The notes under the pieces: generated by a model | What the model was told of the DNA's origin: nothing | What the model saw: the letters and a program-made list of their open reading frames with translations, nothing else | Databases searched by the model: none | Position numbers and translations under genes: made by a program | In this document: positions 1 through 9,920 of the stretch, piece after piece | Position numbering within the stretch: the first letter of the stretch is position 1 | How the letters are laid out: every line of letters starts with the position of its first letter | DNA from: Paulinella micropora | Taxonomy: Eukaryota; Cercozoa; Imbricatea; Euglyphida | Assembly: GCA_009731375.1 (NCBI GenBank) | Contig: BJOX01000198.1 | Location: forward strand, 543,174-607,173 | DNA length: 64,000 bases | Direction of reading: 5' to 3'

Positions 1-975
1 TCGCGCGCGATCGGTCACGAACAGGGTGTCACCCGCGGCCGCCGCGCCGTGCAGCGCCCATTGGCTGCACGCGCTTACAGTTGTGATAGCCTCGGGCCAC
101 AGCCCGCCGTTTATGACGACCAAGCCGCGCGCCTCCGAGTCGGTCGCGTAGAAGCGGCCATGGCAATAAACCAACGCCACGGGCCGTAGGCGGCGCTTTT
201 TGCTTAGGACGCGCGGCACGCCGTAGCTGGCGATTCCTGCCATTTTCAGTTCGAAGCTCCAGAGATTGCTGCCATCTTCTTCTAAGACGTAGAGCAGGCC
301 GCTGCTGCCGACGCACAGCACAGCGGCACGGCGCACCGTCGCGCCGCGGCCGGGCTGTGGCAACACATAGGTCGAACAATGCGGCGCGACGGGGGCCGGG
401 CTGGCCTCGACCCCTGTCGTCCGCTGCGAGCTGTTGCGCACTAACACTGGCTCGAGTCGCGGGCACCAGAGCAGTCGCGTGGCGGCCGTCGCCGGCACCG
501 AGACGATCACGCCCGGGGGTAGTCTAACCGTGCTTGCCTCGCTAGTCTCGGTGTAGGTGACCTTGAGCTGGCGCTGCTGTTCTAGACTTTCGATCGCGCG
601 CTCGTGTTGGCCCAGCAACTGGTTCAGTCTAACGACCTCCTTGCTCCAGCACGCGCTGCGTGGCTCCTCGTCGTCGTCGTCGGCGGGGGGCTGGCGCAGC
701 TTGCGCTCCAGCGCCAACAAATCCTGCTGCACCAGCCGCACATCCTCGCGCCGTTTCTGCAGTTCGTGCGCTTGTTGCGCTCTGGCGTCTTCGGCCCGCA
801 AACTTAAGTCGTCGGCCAGCGTGACACTTTCTAGTCGCAAAGAACCGTCGGCCTCGATGGTACCTTGCAGCAGCTTTCCTTCCAGCTCGAACGTCTGTGA
901 GTCGGAGCGCCACGTAGCCACAGTCGTGAAAGGGCCCGTCGCCGACAGCTCACCCCGCGAAGAAGCAGTTGCCAT
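1..975 (-). CDS. Coiled-coil protein with propeller-like C-terminal part (partial, runs off window)
   Basis: Reading the minus strand from the ATG at 975-973, the frame is open for 325 codons with no stop and leaves the window at base 1, so the C-terminus is missing. The first 50 or so residues look like a small beta-rich region. Residues about 60-160 are rich in Leu, Gln, Glu and Arg with heptad-like spacing and look like two coiled coils split by a PPADDDDEE linker. Residues about 235-325 contain short hydrophobic strands with Gly/Asp turns (LLYVLEEDGSNLW, RFYATDSEARGLVVING) reminiscent of PQQ or WD-type propeller blades. Codon use is strongly GC-rich, like the neighbouring Sel1 gene, from which it is divergently transcribed across about 250 bp of pyrimidine-rich DNA. 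I do not recognise a family. The absence of stops over 975 bases makes it very likely a real gene; function is unknown. Confidence 0.75.
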   Translation of the reverse strand, partial: MATASSRGELSATGPFTTVATWRSDSQTFELEGKLLQGTIEADGSLRLESVTLADDLSLRAEDARAQQAHELQKRREDVRLVQQDLLALERKLRQPPADDDDEEPRSACWSKEVVRLNQLLGQHERAIESLEQQRQLKVTYTETSEASTVRLPPGVIVSVPATAATRLLWCPRLEPVLVRNSSQRTTGVEASPAPVAPHCSTYVLPQPGRGATVRRAAVLCVGSSGLLYVLEEDGSNLWSFELKMAGIASYGVPRVLSKKRRLRPVALVYCHGRFYATDSEARGLVVINGGLWPEAITTVSACSQWALHGAAAAGDTLFVTDRAR

Positions 976-1229
976 GGGTATTAGAAAAAAAAATAGTGTA
1001 ACAAACAGAAAAGACAAAAAAAAAAAACTTTTGTTGTCTTAAACCCCGGCCTCCCTCCTCCCCTTTCCCTCCTCTCCCCCTCTCCCTCTTTTCCGTGCCC
1101 CCCCTCGACCCCTTCCAACCACAGGGCGCCAGACATTTTTTAAAACCTGTCCCCACTTCCGTTTCAAGAAGACAACAAAAAGGAGGAAGACCCCCCGCCC
1201 TTCTCTCCTTTCCCCCTCGCTCCCCTGCC
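976..1229. promoter_or_regulatory. Shared divergent promoter region
   Basis: This 254-bp spacer separates two divergent ATGs. It holds an A-rich block next to the minus-strand gene with an AAGACAA/TTGTCTT inverted repeat (1011-1017 and 1034-1040), then a long C/T tract (1047-1095 and 1193-1228) leading to the Sel1 start. No TATA box is obvious. The assignment rests on position and composition only. Confidence 0.4.
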
Positions 1230-2933
1230 ATGACGGCTAAGCCGGACTCCTCCTTCGGTTTCCGGGCCCCCGCGACCCCGGCGCCGGGGTCTGCAAGGGC
1301 GGACGTCCAGCGCTGGCTGCGTGAGAGGCTCGCGGCGCACGGCGTGCCGGAGCCCGCCTTGGACACGATGATCCGCACCCTGCAATACCGCGACAGGGCG
1401 GGGCTGCTGCGCCTTACAGAAGACGAGCTCAAGTACCTGGTGACTAGCTCAACACTAGAGCCTGACCTGACGCTGCTGCTGCGCGACATTTTGCGTGAGC
1501 TGCGCGACGGACAGAGCCTCCCGCCGAGCCGCAGCCCCCCCTCGCGACAGACCCACCCAAGTGGGGGGGGCTTTGGTACTGCCTTCAGCACGGCTGAATC
1601 TGGGGGCGCGGGGCTGGGCTTTGCACTGGGAGATTGGGGGGACGACGGGGCCGACTATTTCGAGCAAGGGGAAGCAGCCGCGCAGTACGAGCTCGCCCAA
1701 CGCTACAAAGATGGCAAAGGCGTAGACAAGGACGAAGTCAAGGCAGCCAAGTGGTACACCAAAGCGGCCGAGCAAGGGCACGTGGATGCGCAGTTTGATT
1801 TGGGGAATGTTTATAGTTTTGGCAAGGGAGTAAACCAGGACTACGCACAGGCTCTCAAGTGGTACACGCGCGCGGCGGAACAAGGGCACTCGGCCGCGCA
1901 GTGCAATCTGGGGAATGGTTACTATGATGGACAGGGAGTGAAACAGGACTACGCCCAGGCCGTCGAGTGGTACCGCCGGGCGGCGGAGCAAGGGGAGCCG
2001 ACTGCGCAGTACAACCTGGGCGTCTGTTACTATAAAGGACAGGGAGTGAACCAGGACTACGCCCAGGCAGCCGAGTGGTACCGCCACGCGGCCGAACAAG
2101 GGGGCGCGGCCGCGCAGTCCAGTCTGGGCGTCTGTTACGCCAACGGGCTGGGAGTCAGCCAAAACCAGGGCCAGGCAGTTGAGTGGTTCCGCCGGGCGGC
2201 GGAGCAAGGGCACTCGGCCGCACAGTACAACCTAGGCATCTGTTACGATCAAGGACAGGGAGTCAGCCAAGACCGGGGCCAGGCAGTAGAGTGGTACCAC
2301 CGGGCGGCGGAGCAAGGGTGTGCGGCCGCGCAGTACAACCTGGGCGTCTGTTACGTTCAAGGACAAGGAGTCAGCCGAAATCAGGGCCAGGCAGTCGAGT
2401 GGTACCGCCGGGCAGCAGAACAAGGGTACGCAGCCGCGCAGTCCAACCTGGGCCTCTGCTACAATCAAGGACAAGGAGTCAGCCAAGACCAGGGCCAGGC
2501 GGTGGAGTTGTACCGCCGGGCGGCGGAACAAGGGGACTCGGCCGCGCAGTACAACCTAGGCGGCTGTTACGCCGACTGGCAAGGAGTCAGCCAAGACATG
2601 GGCCAGGCAGTCGACTGGTATCGCCGGGCCGCCGAGCAAGGGGTCGCGGCCGCGCAGCTACAACTCGGTTTTTGCTACGCCCTCGACAAGGGCGTAGCAA
2701 AGGACCAGACCGCCGCTGCTCAGTGGTACACCCGGGCAGCCGAGCGGGGCGACGCCCAGGGCCAGCGCCAGCTGGGTTTATGCTACGATTTTGGCGCGGG
2801 CGTGGCGAGAGATAAGGCACGAGCGGCCGAGTGGTATAGGCGCGCGGCCGAGCGGGGCGACGCGGAGGCTCAGCGCAGGCTTGGCTTTTTCTACGAATCA
2901 GGCACGGGCGCAGATCTGGTCTACCCGAGCTAA
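1230..2933 (+). CDS. Sel1-repeat protein with N-terminal SAM-like domain
   Basis: The ORF codes for 567 residues from the ATG at 1230. An upstream in-frame extension has no ATG, so 1230 is preferred. Residues about 25-95 (VQRWLRERLAAHGV...DELKYL) form a SAM-like helical bundle. After a Ser/Pro/Gly-rich linker, from about residue 145, come eleven 36-residue Sel1-like repeats and a partial twelfth. Their core is AAQYNLGxCY..GQGV..D..QAVEWYRRAAEQG. Sel1 repeats form alpha-alpha solenoids used as adaptor scaffolds, for example in ERAD and signalling. No signal peptide or transmembrane helix is seen, so a cytosolic adaptor is likely. The central repeats are nearly identical to each other even at DNA level, which suggests recent internal duplication or homogenisation. 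AATAAA motifs follow at 3052 and 3139-3149. Family assignment is firm; partner and role are unknown. Confidence 0.9.
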   Translation: MTAKPDSSFGFRAPATPAPGSARADVQRWLRERLAAHGVPEPALDTMIRTLQYRDRAGLLRLTEDELKYLVTSSTLEPDLTLLLRDILRELRDGQSLPPSRSPPSRQTHPSGGGFGTAFSTAESGGAGLGFALGDWGDDGADYFEQGEAAAQYELAQRYKDGKGVDKDEVKAAKWYTKAAEQGHVDAQFDLGNVYSFGKGVNQDYAQALKWYTRAAEQGHSAAQCNLGNGYYDGQGVKQDYAQAVEWYRRAAEQGEPTAQYNLGVCYYKGQGVNQDYAQAAEWYRHAAEQGGAAAQSSLGVCYANGLGVSQNQGQAVEWFRRAAEQGHSAAQYNLGICYDQGQGVSQDRGQAVEWYHRAAEQGCAAAQYNLGVCYVQGQGVSRNQGQAVEWYRRAAEQGYAAAQSNLGLCYNQGQGVSQDQGQAVELYRRAAEQGDSAAQYNLGGCYADWQGVSQDMGQAVDWYRRAAEQGVAAAQLQLGFCYALDKGVAKDQTAAAQWYTRAAERGDAQGQRQLGLCYDFGAGVARDKARAAEWYRRAAERGDAEAQRRLGFFYESGTGADLVYPS

Positions 2934-3051
2934 AACAGCCAGGCTCGAGAACGAGACGAGAATGAACTTTGGTACTGCCTTTTTTGACCATATCAAAAAA
3001 AACTCGCAGCGCTAGCGCACAGAGTGCGAGAGGTGTAACACATTTCTTAAA

Positions 3052-3149
3052 ATAAAATGTATATACAAACCAAGTCGCAGATTCTGCTGAATTTGCGACT
3101 GACCAGATTGGTACCAAAAATTTCTTTGCTTTCACTTTAATAAAATAAA
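3052..3149 (+). terminator. Polyadenylation signals for the Sel1 gene
   Basis: AATAAA occurs at 3052-3057 and twice more at 3139-3149, 120-215 bp past the Sel1 stop. The second group lies just before the stop of the convergent minus-strand gene at 3206, so the two genes are tail to tail with about 270 bp between their stops. Confidence 0.5.
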
Positions 3150-3205
3150 GAACTTATGACAATCTTCCCCGACAATGTCGCTTGGCTGCCAGCCCCTTTT
3201 TTCTT

Positions 3206-3773
3206 TCAGCGTCGCTGTCTTTTACTAGCGGGCTGCTGCCTTTCCCTCTCCTCCACACGTTTGCAGCCACTAGCCGTGTGTTCCTCATCTGCAAGCCATT
3301 CGCTCAGTAGATAATAACTTTCAGCGATCTCGTGGACAAGCCGCAGGGCGTCTATCTTGTCTTCCTCCTCCTCCCCGCGCCGCTCCTCCCCCTCCTCGTC
3401 CTCATCCTCGCAATCGCCCTCCTCTTCTTCGCCCCACTCCTCGCCCCGCTCCTCGCCTTGTTCCTCGACCTCTCCCTGGCCCCTCTTCTTCCCAACTAAA
3501 TTCACGCCGCTAAAAAAGGCCACGCGGTAGCAGGTGTGCAGGCCTTTTGTCTTTTTGTCCCTAAGACGCAAAGGATTACCCCCTGCAGTCTTCTGCCTTT
3601 CCAAGCTTGAGCGCAAGCACGTTTCGAAAAACTGGGCAAGCAGGCCTTGGCACGCCTGTACAGATAACGCGAGCTGCCGGGGGGGCNNNNNNNNNNGCAA
3701 CGCTGCCAACATAGGCTAGCTTTTTCACCGGCAAGAATTCCCTAAACGAAATGTTCACTGCGCCCGGCATCAT
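3206..3773 (-). CDS. Acidic protein with basic C-terminal tail (contains assembly gap)
   Basis: On the minus strand, ATG codons at 3773 and 3770 open a frame (MMPGAVNISFREF...) that reaches a 10-base N gap at 3687-3696. Beyond the gap an open frame continues to a stop at 3206. The frame changes at the gap, so its true length is not 10 bases. The visible product is about 180 residues: a basic Cys-containing middle, then an acidic stretch (GEEEEGDCEDEDEEGEE), then ADEEHTASGCKRVEERERQQ and a KRQRR end that could be a nuclear localisation signal. No family is recognised. The start is chosen because no ATG lies upstream in frame, and because a 64-bp palindrome sits directly before it. Confidence 0.5.
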
Positions 3774-3837
3774 CACATAATTGCGCGGATGGTCCACGCC
3801 GCCCCCACTTCCGCGGGACAATCCGCGCAATTATGTG
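3774..3837. promoter_or_regulatory. 22-bp inverted repeat with 20-bp loop at a gene start
   Basis: The arms at 3774-3795 and 3816-3837 match at 21 of 22 positions (CACATAATTGCGCGGATGGTCC against the reverse complement of its partner), separated by 20 GC-rich bases. The element ends one base before the ATG of the minus-strand acidic protein gene, so it would form a strong hairpin in its 5' untranslated region or a symmetric protein-binding site. The arms are seen; the role is inferred. Confidence 0.6.
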
Positions 3838-4819
3838 CCACTTGGGCGCCCCAGGCATAAAGTACGCCGCCAGGCGTGCTTGCCCTTTGTGAGCCGTGCG
3901 AACTGATCTAAACTTTTTTGTTGTCTCTTGTTCGTTTCTCGGCTAGAAACCTATGTGTCGGGGTGTGTCTTCTTCTTCTCTAAACACGGTGCTGCTTGTG
4001 AGCACAGCCGCACCTAACTTTCAAGGTCGAAGCTGTACGTCAATAGAGCTTTAATTCAGTGTAATTTGTTTGTACTATTCTTAGCGCGGCCTTTTCTGTT
4101 GGTTCTGTCGGAATACACGAAGCTATCTAATTTTGGTATTAAAGCCCGGAAGACGGTTCAGCTGAGGGGTGATATAGTCGAACTTGAATTTTTAAGGAAC
4201 TGATATAGCTGAAAAAGGCAGTATCACCGTAAAACCAGTGTAACTTTCCGGGAGAATTTCGCGCACTGTTTTTTTTTCACGGTTTTTTTTTTGGGAAGTT
4301 GAGTGCAAACGGCAGTCCTCCCTCCCCCCTCCCCCTTCTTCCAACTAGACGAGGGAACGGGAGGAGAAAGAGGACTGGAGGATCAACATCGGCGGAGTAG
4401 GGGGAGAGGGGGGGGGGGGGGGGGTTCCCCCCCCCCCCCCCCCCTTNNNNNNNNNNNNNNNNNNNNNNNNNCCCTCTCCCGCTCCCGATCCTCAGACGGG
4501 GGACTAAAACAATCCATGCTTCCTCCTCCCCGGCCTCTTCCCTCTCACTCTCTTAGTTCTCAATGCCAAGTGTAAGGCTTTGTCGAGCTTTAATAACAAA
4601 AAATTTATACATTCTTGGCGCGCCCCTGGGGGTTGAGTGCAAACGGCAGTCCTCCCTCCCCCCTCCCCCTTCTTCCCAACTAGGCGAGGGAACGGGAGGA
4701 GAAAAAGGACGGGAGGATCAACATCGGCGGAGTAGGGGGGGGGAGGGGAGTTACCCTTGCCCCGCCCCTCTTTTTTCGTCCCGTTTATTTTATCCTCCCG
4801 TTCCCTTCCTCTGTTCTAG
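3838..4819. other. Intergenic region with a 120-bp direct duplication
   Basis: No convincing gene is seen. Two near-identical blocks at about 4300-4420 and 4629-4749 begin GTTGAGTGCAAACGGCAGTC and contain the CTCCCTCCCCC tract and the GATCAACATCGGCGGAGTAGG motif. They lie about 330 bp apart. Homopurine and homopyrimidine runs and an N gap (4447-4471) lie between them. The second block ends about 70 bp before the membrane-protein reading frame, so it could be promoter or 5' exon sequence. Confidence 0.6.
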
Positions 4820-6788
4820 TTGTCTTCTCTCCTCGAGCCTCCCCCCGGAAACCTAAGCTCCCCAGTGGTTTGGCTGGGTAGCGCTCGTCGGTGCCGCCCT
4901 TCTCTACAGCACCGCCGGCGGAGCCTCAGCAGCTGGTCTGATTCTGTGTGTGTACACCTACTCGAAGAAGACGCTACGCCAACCTTGTACGCCGTGACCC
5001 TGTGGGCACAGCCCGTCGACGCGTTGCTGGACCCAGCCCCGATCTCTGCAAACCCTCCCGCGGACGTGTGCCAGCCTGGCTACGTCCTTTGTTCGCAGTA
5101 CAAAGGCCGCTGGATCACCGCCGACTCACTGCAGAATTCGCTAGGTTGTAGCCTGCCAATCATCACCGCTCGCTACGAGGATCTGCCACGGCCGGGAGAA
5201 GTCATCGCCACGCACCACTATTCTGTAGATTGTGTGCTGCTGGGCTCCGAATTCGTGCGAGTCCGGGGCGTACAGTACTGGGGGTTGCTGGTAGCAGCGC
5301 TGTTGCTGTGCTGCGGTGCCCTGTGCGGTTCGGGTTTCTTAGTACAGCACAACTCTCGACTGCGCTGGCGTAAGGAACTCGCGGAGCCACCGGCGGAAGA
5401 AACGGCAGAAGAAACGGGAGAAGAGCTGGTGCGCGTCTTTTGCGACGGAGATGACGAGGGGACGTATGTACTGGCGCCCGCGGAAGTGGCGTGGGCGGCG
5501 GCGCCCGATGCACTGCGCGGGTTCTGCGACGTGGTCCAGCTGCCTGTGGGGCACGACCGAGCCACGTTTATTAGGTACTTGCAGTTGGTAGAGGTGGCTG
5601 GTCTGTCTAGTGAGCCAGTCAGGGACTGGGAACGCTGCACCAACCTAGCGCTGAGCCTCATACGCGCGCAGGAATGGTCGTCCGACGACGCGCTGCGCGT
5701 GTATAACTCGTTGGACCCCTGGGCGACGGACGACCGCCCGCTCACACAGAACGTGCTGCTCCTCTTGTTGCAGCTGGAGCACCGAACCGGGGGCTGGTTA
5801 TTCAGCCGGCCGCCGTCGTCGTCCCGGCACGTACGCACCGCGTACGCGGTGTTGGTAGCTTGCTTCGCGGCGGCCGGTCTGTGGGTTGCTAGGCACTGGG
5901 GGCCCCGGCCCCAGTACCCGCAATTGCTGCCCCTCGTGTGCGCCTCGGTGCTAGGGGCGATGGGGCTTACGGCACGCGCCCGTTTGGCGCGCCACGTGTT
6001 GCTGGCCTGGTCTGTGTCGGGGGCCCTGTTGTGTCTCGCGGTGCTGTTCTTCGTGCTGTCGGCCAGGACGCGGTCTCAGCACTTGTGGCTCGGCGCCACT
6101 GCCCTAACTTTTGCAGTTTTTACGTATACCTTTAAGTACTGTAGCGACGCGCCCGGCGAACCCAACAGCAAGAGACAGCTAGAATTCCGCAGCCCACAGC
6201 TCAGACAGGATTTCGACACCAAGCTAGAGCGGTTGAGCCAGCAGACAAGAAATCCCTCCGTTCCGAACATCGTGCACTTCTCAAAGCCACGGCCCGTCCG
6301 TACCGGAGTGGTGTACCCCGCCGAGGCACAGCACTCTCGGGTGCCCTTGCTCCAGGCTGATGCGAAAGCTGGAAGTACTGCATTTCGTTCACTGGACACG
6401 CCCTTTGCACCTGAGCGAACTGCTACCTATGCTGTCGCTACAAGAGTTGTATCTTCATGACTGTGCACACCTGGAGGATTTTGACGAGCTACAGTACGTA
6501 CCCGAGCTGCGCCAAGTGACAGCCGCTCACTGTACAGGCCTGGTCTTGGAAGATATAGCCTCATTGCTGGTTCAGCCCCAGGATTCGCTGCGCACGTTGC
6601 ATTTGCGAGAACATGAACATTTCGTGCCTCACTCACTGGTGCAAACCGCTGCCTCGGCATGCAGCAGGGTGGAACTGCTGTACAACGACCAGATTATCTA
6701 CCAGCCTGCCCAAAGACGGGGACAATCAGAAGCGACGGAGGGAACTTCCATCTTACTACTAGGGGCTGGTTCCGACAAAAATCGCTGA
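4820..6788 (+). CDS. Multi-pass membrane protein with LRR-like C-terminal part
   Basis: A GC-rich frame is open from about 4820 to 6460 but has no ATG near its start, so the first exon is probably upstream (candidate acceptors TTCTAG at 4819 and CTACAG at 4909). The N-terminal 160 residues contain several Cys and look extracytosolic. Hydrophobic segments follow near YWGLLVAALLLCCGALCGSG, then TAYAVLVACFAAAGLWVA, LLPLVCASVLGAMGL, LLAWSVSGALLCLAVLFFVL and LWLGATALTFAVF, giving about five transmembrane helices. From 6357 a different frame encodes leucine-rich motifs (LHLSELLPMLSLQELYLHDC, LRTLHLREH) and stops at 6788. A 43-bp intron at 6313-6355 (GTACCC...CTCCAG, phase 2) would join the two frames cleanly; a frameshift is the alternative. 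The product resembles a membrane receptor layout, but no family is recognised. Confidence 0.55.
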
Positions 6789-7049
6789 ACCTCTTCAAAG
6801 CACAGCACAACCTTTTGCAGCCAGTCCAGACTTTGGCGGAGCCATTCCAACACACGTATATTTAAACCGGCCTGTTGTCGCGGTTTTGTGAAACCTTGAA
6901 CTCGAACCTGTAATCGTGTAGGTTGTGGCGCACGGTCGCGTACCGCAGCTTCTTCAGCTCTTGCAGTTGGGTTTGTTCTGGTGCTGAACGGGCCGCTCGG
7001 GTTGCTTTCCTGCAAAAAAAACCGTACGCTATTTTTTTGGGGGGTGCAA
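6789..7049 (-). other. Intergenic stretch with a possible antisense gene end cut by the copia element
   Basis: On the minus strand a frame from about 7010 to a stop at 6862 encodes a lysine- and arginine-rich end (LQELKKLRYATVRHNL, then FKVSQNRDNRPV). It reads like a genuine C-terminus but is interrupted upstream by the retrotransposon that begins near 7050. I see no continuation on the far side of the element. It may be a truncated gene or a chance frame. Confidence 0.3.
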
Positions 7050-7391
7050 ATGACAATCTCCTCCCCCTTCCCTTTCGCGAGGTTGACTAGGATAGACGGT
7101 AGTGGAAAACCCGTGCTGATGAAGAAGGAGATGCTATATGACCCCAGAGTCCCGGTAAACATAGTTTCAACGGGTAGTATGGACCACGTCCACCACAGAT
7201 CTGTTATTCACCAAAACGGACAACTCCTCATCCTAAAGCACCCCATAAGGATTAAAATGAGCGACGTTATTGTCAGGGGGAGAATGACGCCCGGTATGCT
7301 TTATCGCTGGGACACGGAACATGACAAACCACTTGACATCAACGAAAGATTTGACCCCAAGGTGAAAGTGAGAAAGGCAAAAACGGGGTAA
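7050..7391 (+). pseudogene. Copia pol: post-protease linker segment
   Basis: The segment contains LMKKEMLYDPRVPVNIVS, which matches the strand after the copia aspartic protease (usual form VLYVP...NLLSV), and later GRMTPGMLYRW, which precedes the GAG-pre-integrase zinc region. The catalytic DSG part of protease is absent. A stop at 7389-7391 and a frame change separate it from the integrase. Confidence 0.7.
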
Positions 7392-7534
7392 AAGGGGAGG
7401 GAATCCCCGAAAACAAGAGAGAGAAAGAGAGAGAAGAAGCGAGAGTTTGTGAGAATAGAGAGACTAAGGGAAGCGTTCTATATGTTAGTTATCCGGAAAC
7501 CGGCAAAGCAAAGAAGCCCATTGATATTTACGTC

Positions 7535-8071
7535 ATGCATCAGTGCAGCGGGCATAAGGGATTACAGAATACCTATGCATTAGGCAAGGCTATGGGACGC
7601 AAGTTAGTAGGAAACGAGAATTTAGTTAAGTTTTGTGAAGCCTGTATGATAGGCAAGGCAAAGGAATTGCCTAGGTTCAAAAAGAATAGAATCAGGAGAG
7701 GTAGGTACCCAGGTGAGATTTTGCACGTAGATACGGAAGGACCATGGACAGTAATGTCAATTCACGGTAAGTTCTATAAATTCTGCGTGACAGATGATTA
7801 CTCGGGTTATAGCAAGGATTTTTATCTTAGACACAAGAACGAGTTCGTGGACTGTTTGAAGATGGCGGTAGCGTGGTTTGAAAGACAAACGGGTAATAAG
7901 TGTCGCCAAGTCACGTGCGACAATGAGTTCGTTGTTCCTAATGAGGTAATAGAGTGGTGGAAACCTCTACAATTCATTTGGAAGGCGACCGCGCCTGGTG
8001 ATAAGGATGGTAACCCCATCGCGGAGAAAATGAACGACACAACTGCAGGGCCCGCAAGAGCCATGCTATGA
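7535..8071 (+). pseudogene. Copia integrase (GAG-pre-integrase zinc finger and catalytic core)
   Basis: MHQCSGHKGLQ and FCEACMIGKAK supply the HHCC zinc-binding signature. The catalytic acidic residues appear as ILHVDTEGPW (D), QVTCDNEFVV (D) and PIAEKMNDT (E), correctly ordered for the DDE integrase of Ty1/copia elements. The frame ends at a TGA at 8069-8071, and the rest of integrase continues in another frame. Confidence 0.85.
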
Positions 8072-8078
8072 CGCTAAT

Positions 8079-8759
8079 TTGCCTCCGCAGTTTTGGGCGG
8101 AGATGGAGCATACCGCTACCACTCTCCACAACATCTTGCCAGCCACCACTGGTCCAAGAAAAGGGATTTCCCCTTTTGAACAGTGTTTAGGGTACAAACC
8201 GGCTATCCGGCAGCTGAAGCCTATAGGATGTATGGGTGTGATGTATGTCGGGAAGGGAGTAGGGAAAGGGAACTATAGGGGGAAGCGCGTAATGCTCTTA
8301 GGGTACGACGTGTTCAAGGAGCTTTATAGAGTTTGGGACGGCCGGAAGGTTATTCCGAACGTGCGCAATGTACGTTTCAATCCCCATATAGTCGGAAAGG
8401 AGGCTCACCCACCCAGAGTAGTATTCGAATGGGATGATGAATCTGAGGGGGAGAGTATAGATCACGGACAGCTTGAGAAGCCGATAGACGAGCCCGAACC
8501 GGAAACTCAGGGGGAGTCAAAAGAATACGAAAACGAACAAGAAGTCAAGGACGACACTGGTCCAGATTTCAACATTCAATTCGACTCTAAAGGTAATCTC
8601 GCTGACAAACCAGAAGACGAGGCTGAGCCCGTCGATTCGTTAAGTGCACAAGACCCGGCAACAGACCACCCCAGCAGGAGGTATGTAGAAGGGAAAGCAC
8701 CAACCAAGGGCCTTACATGGGAGCAGAGTGATAGAATCACAACAGCTAACATACTATAG
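8079..8759 (+). pseudogene. Copia integrase C-terminal part and linker
   Basis: PPQFWAEMEHTATTLHNILP and KGISPFEQCLGYKPAIRQLK match the conserved end of the copia integrase domain (FW.EAV.TA.YL.NR.P; TPYE.W...KP...LR). GCMGVMYVGKG and GKRVMLLGYD follow as expected. The tail is acidic, typical of the linker before reverse transcriptase. It stops at 8759 in decayed sequence. Confidence 0.8.
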
Positions 8760-9039
8760 TAAGAGGAAAACGAGAAATAAAGGATAGGACACCGGACACA
8801 CCACCAGTCACTCAGCCGAAACCAGCTCCAGTAGTAATTTCGTTGAAAGGTGATAGGATAGACGTGCCGCAGTAGCGTTCGGAGAGTTATGGGCCAAGGA
8901 AAAGTACGGAGACAAATGGAAAGAAGCTAGGCGACAAGGAACAGTCTTAGAACCATGCGAGAAAGGTGAGAGACTTAAAGTCCATAAGAAGCCGAAACCT
9001 AGTCACCATGTAGCTTTTGATGACGGTCTGACAGAGAAG

Positions 9040-9920
9040 ATGTTAGACAGCGAGATCCGGAAGTACAAGGTAGACGTTGTTTCCCCGCCCGGAGAACTAG
9101 AGAGCGCAGCGATGTCCACAGATAGCATAATCGGAGAAGAGGCAAGTGAAGTTTTACTATACCTTACTCTGAAAGTGCCCAAAGAGATAGTCGATGAGGG
9201 ACTGACAGCTAAAGAGTTGAAAGCCGGAATGGCCAAAGAGATAGAAGCTCTTCAATCTTTCAACACTTATACGTGGGTAAGTCTTACAGAGGCTAAGGAT
9301 AAAGGAGTGAAGAAGATAGTTAGGCTAACATGGGTACATAAAGTCAAGTTAGACGAGAAAGGCAGAAAGTTCGTCAAGTCTAGACTAGCGCTGAGAGGAG
9401 ATATGCTAGAGGCAGGAGTTAGTTATAATCCAGATCAGTTGTTTGTCCCATGTGCCGCACATCGTTCACTACTTGCTGTTGCTAAACTTGCTGCTTGGCA
9501 TGGCCATAAGCTGTATGGTATTGACTTCAAGAATGCTTACCTAAATGCTCGAATGCATGACCCTGTTTATGCTTATGCACCTGATGGGTTAGACAGAGAG
9601 GGACATGAAGGTATGATATTGAGGATAAACGGAGCGCTTTATGGTGCGCCACAAGCAGGTAGGCGATGGTATGAGATACTTGCACCTAAGTTGGAGGAGC
9701 TAGGATTTAGACTACTAGACTCAGACTTATGTTGTTGAAAAGGATAAGCCAATCAGAGATGCTATCATAGGCGTTTTTCATGTAGACGATCTGATATTCT
9801 CGGCTCCTAACGAACGAGCGTATGATAAGTTTGCGAGCAAACTAGAGAAGTTTTATCCGTTAAAGCGCTTAGGAGTTGCGAAAGAATTCAAAGGCATAGA
9901 GATAGGAGGGAGGACGCATC
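9040..9920 (+). pseudogene. Copia reverse transcriptase (frameshifted)
   Basis: The RVT_2 family is recognised from IVRLTWVHKVKLDEKG, KSRLALRGDM, KLYGIDFKNAYLNA (first catalytic Asp) and GALYGAPQAGRRWY. The frame ends at 9738 just after LDSDLCC. The catalytic pair GVFHVDDLIFSAP lies at about 9768-9806 in another frame, so a small deletion near 9735 disables the protein. A further frame change near 9920 leads into RNase H. Both halves are clearly copia-like. Confidence 0.85.

Noticed and set aside
1455-2213. Minus-strand 252-codon frame opposite the Sel1 gene
   Set aside because: Shadow of the GC-rich 108-bp repeat on the opposite strand; the sense frame has clear Sel1 motifs.
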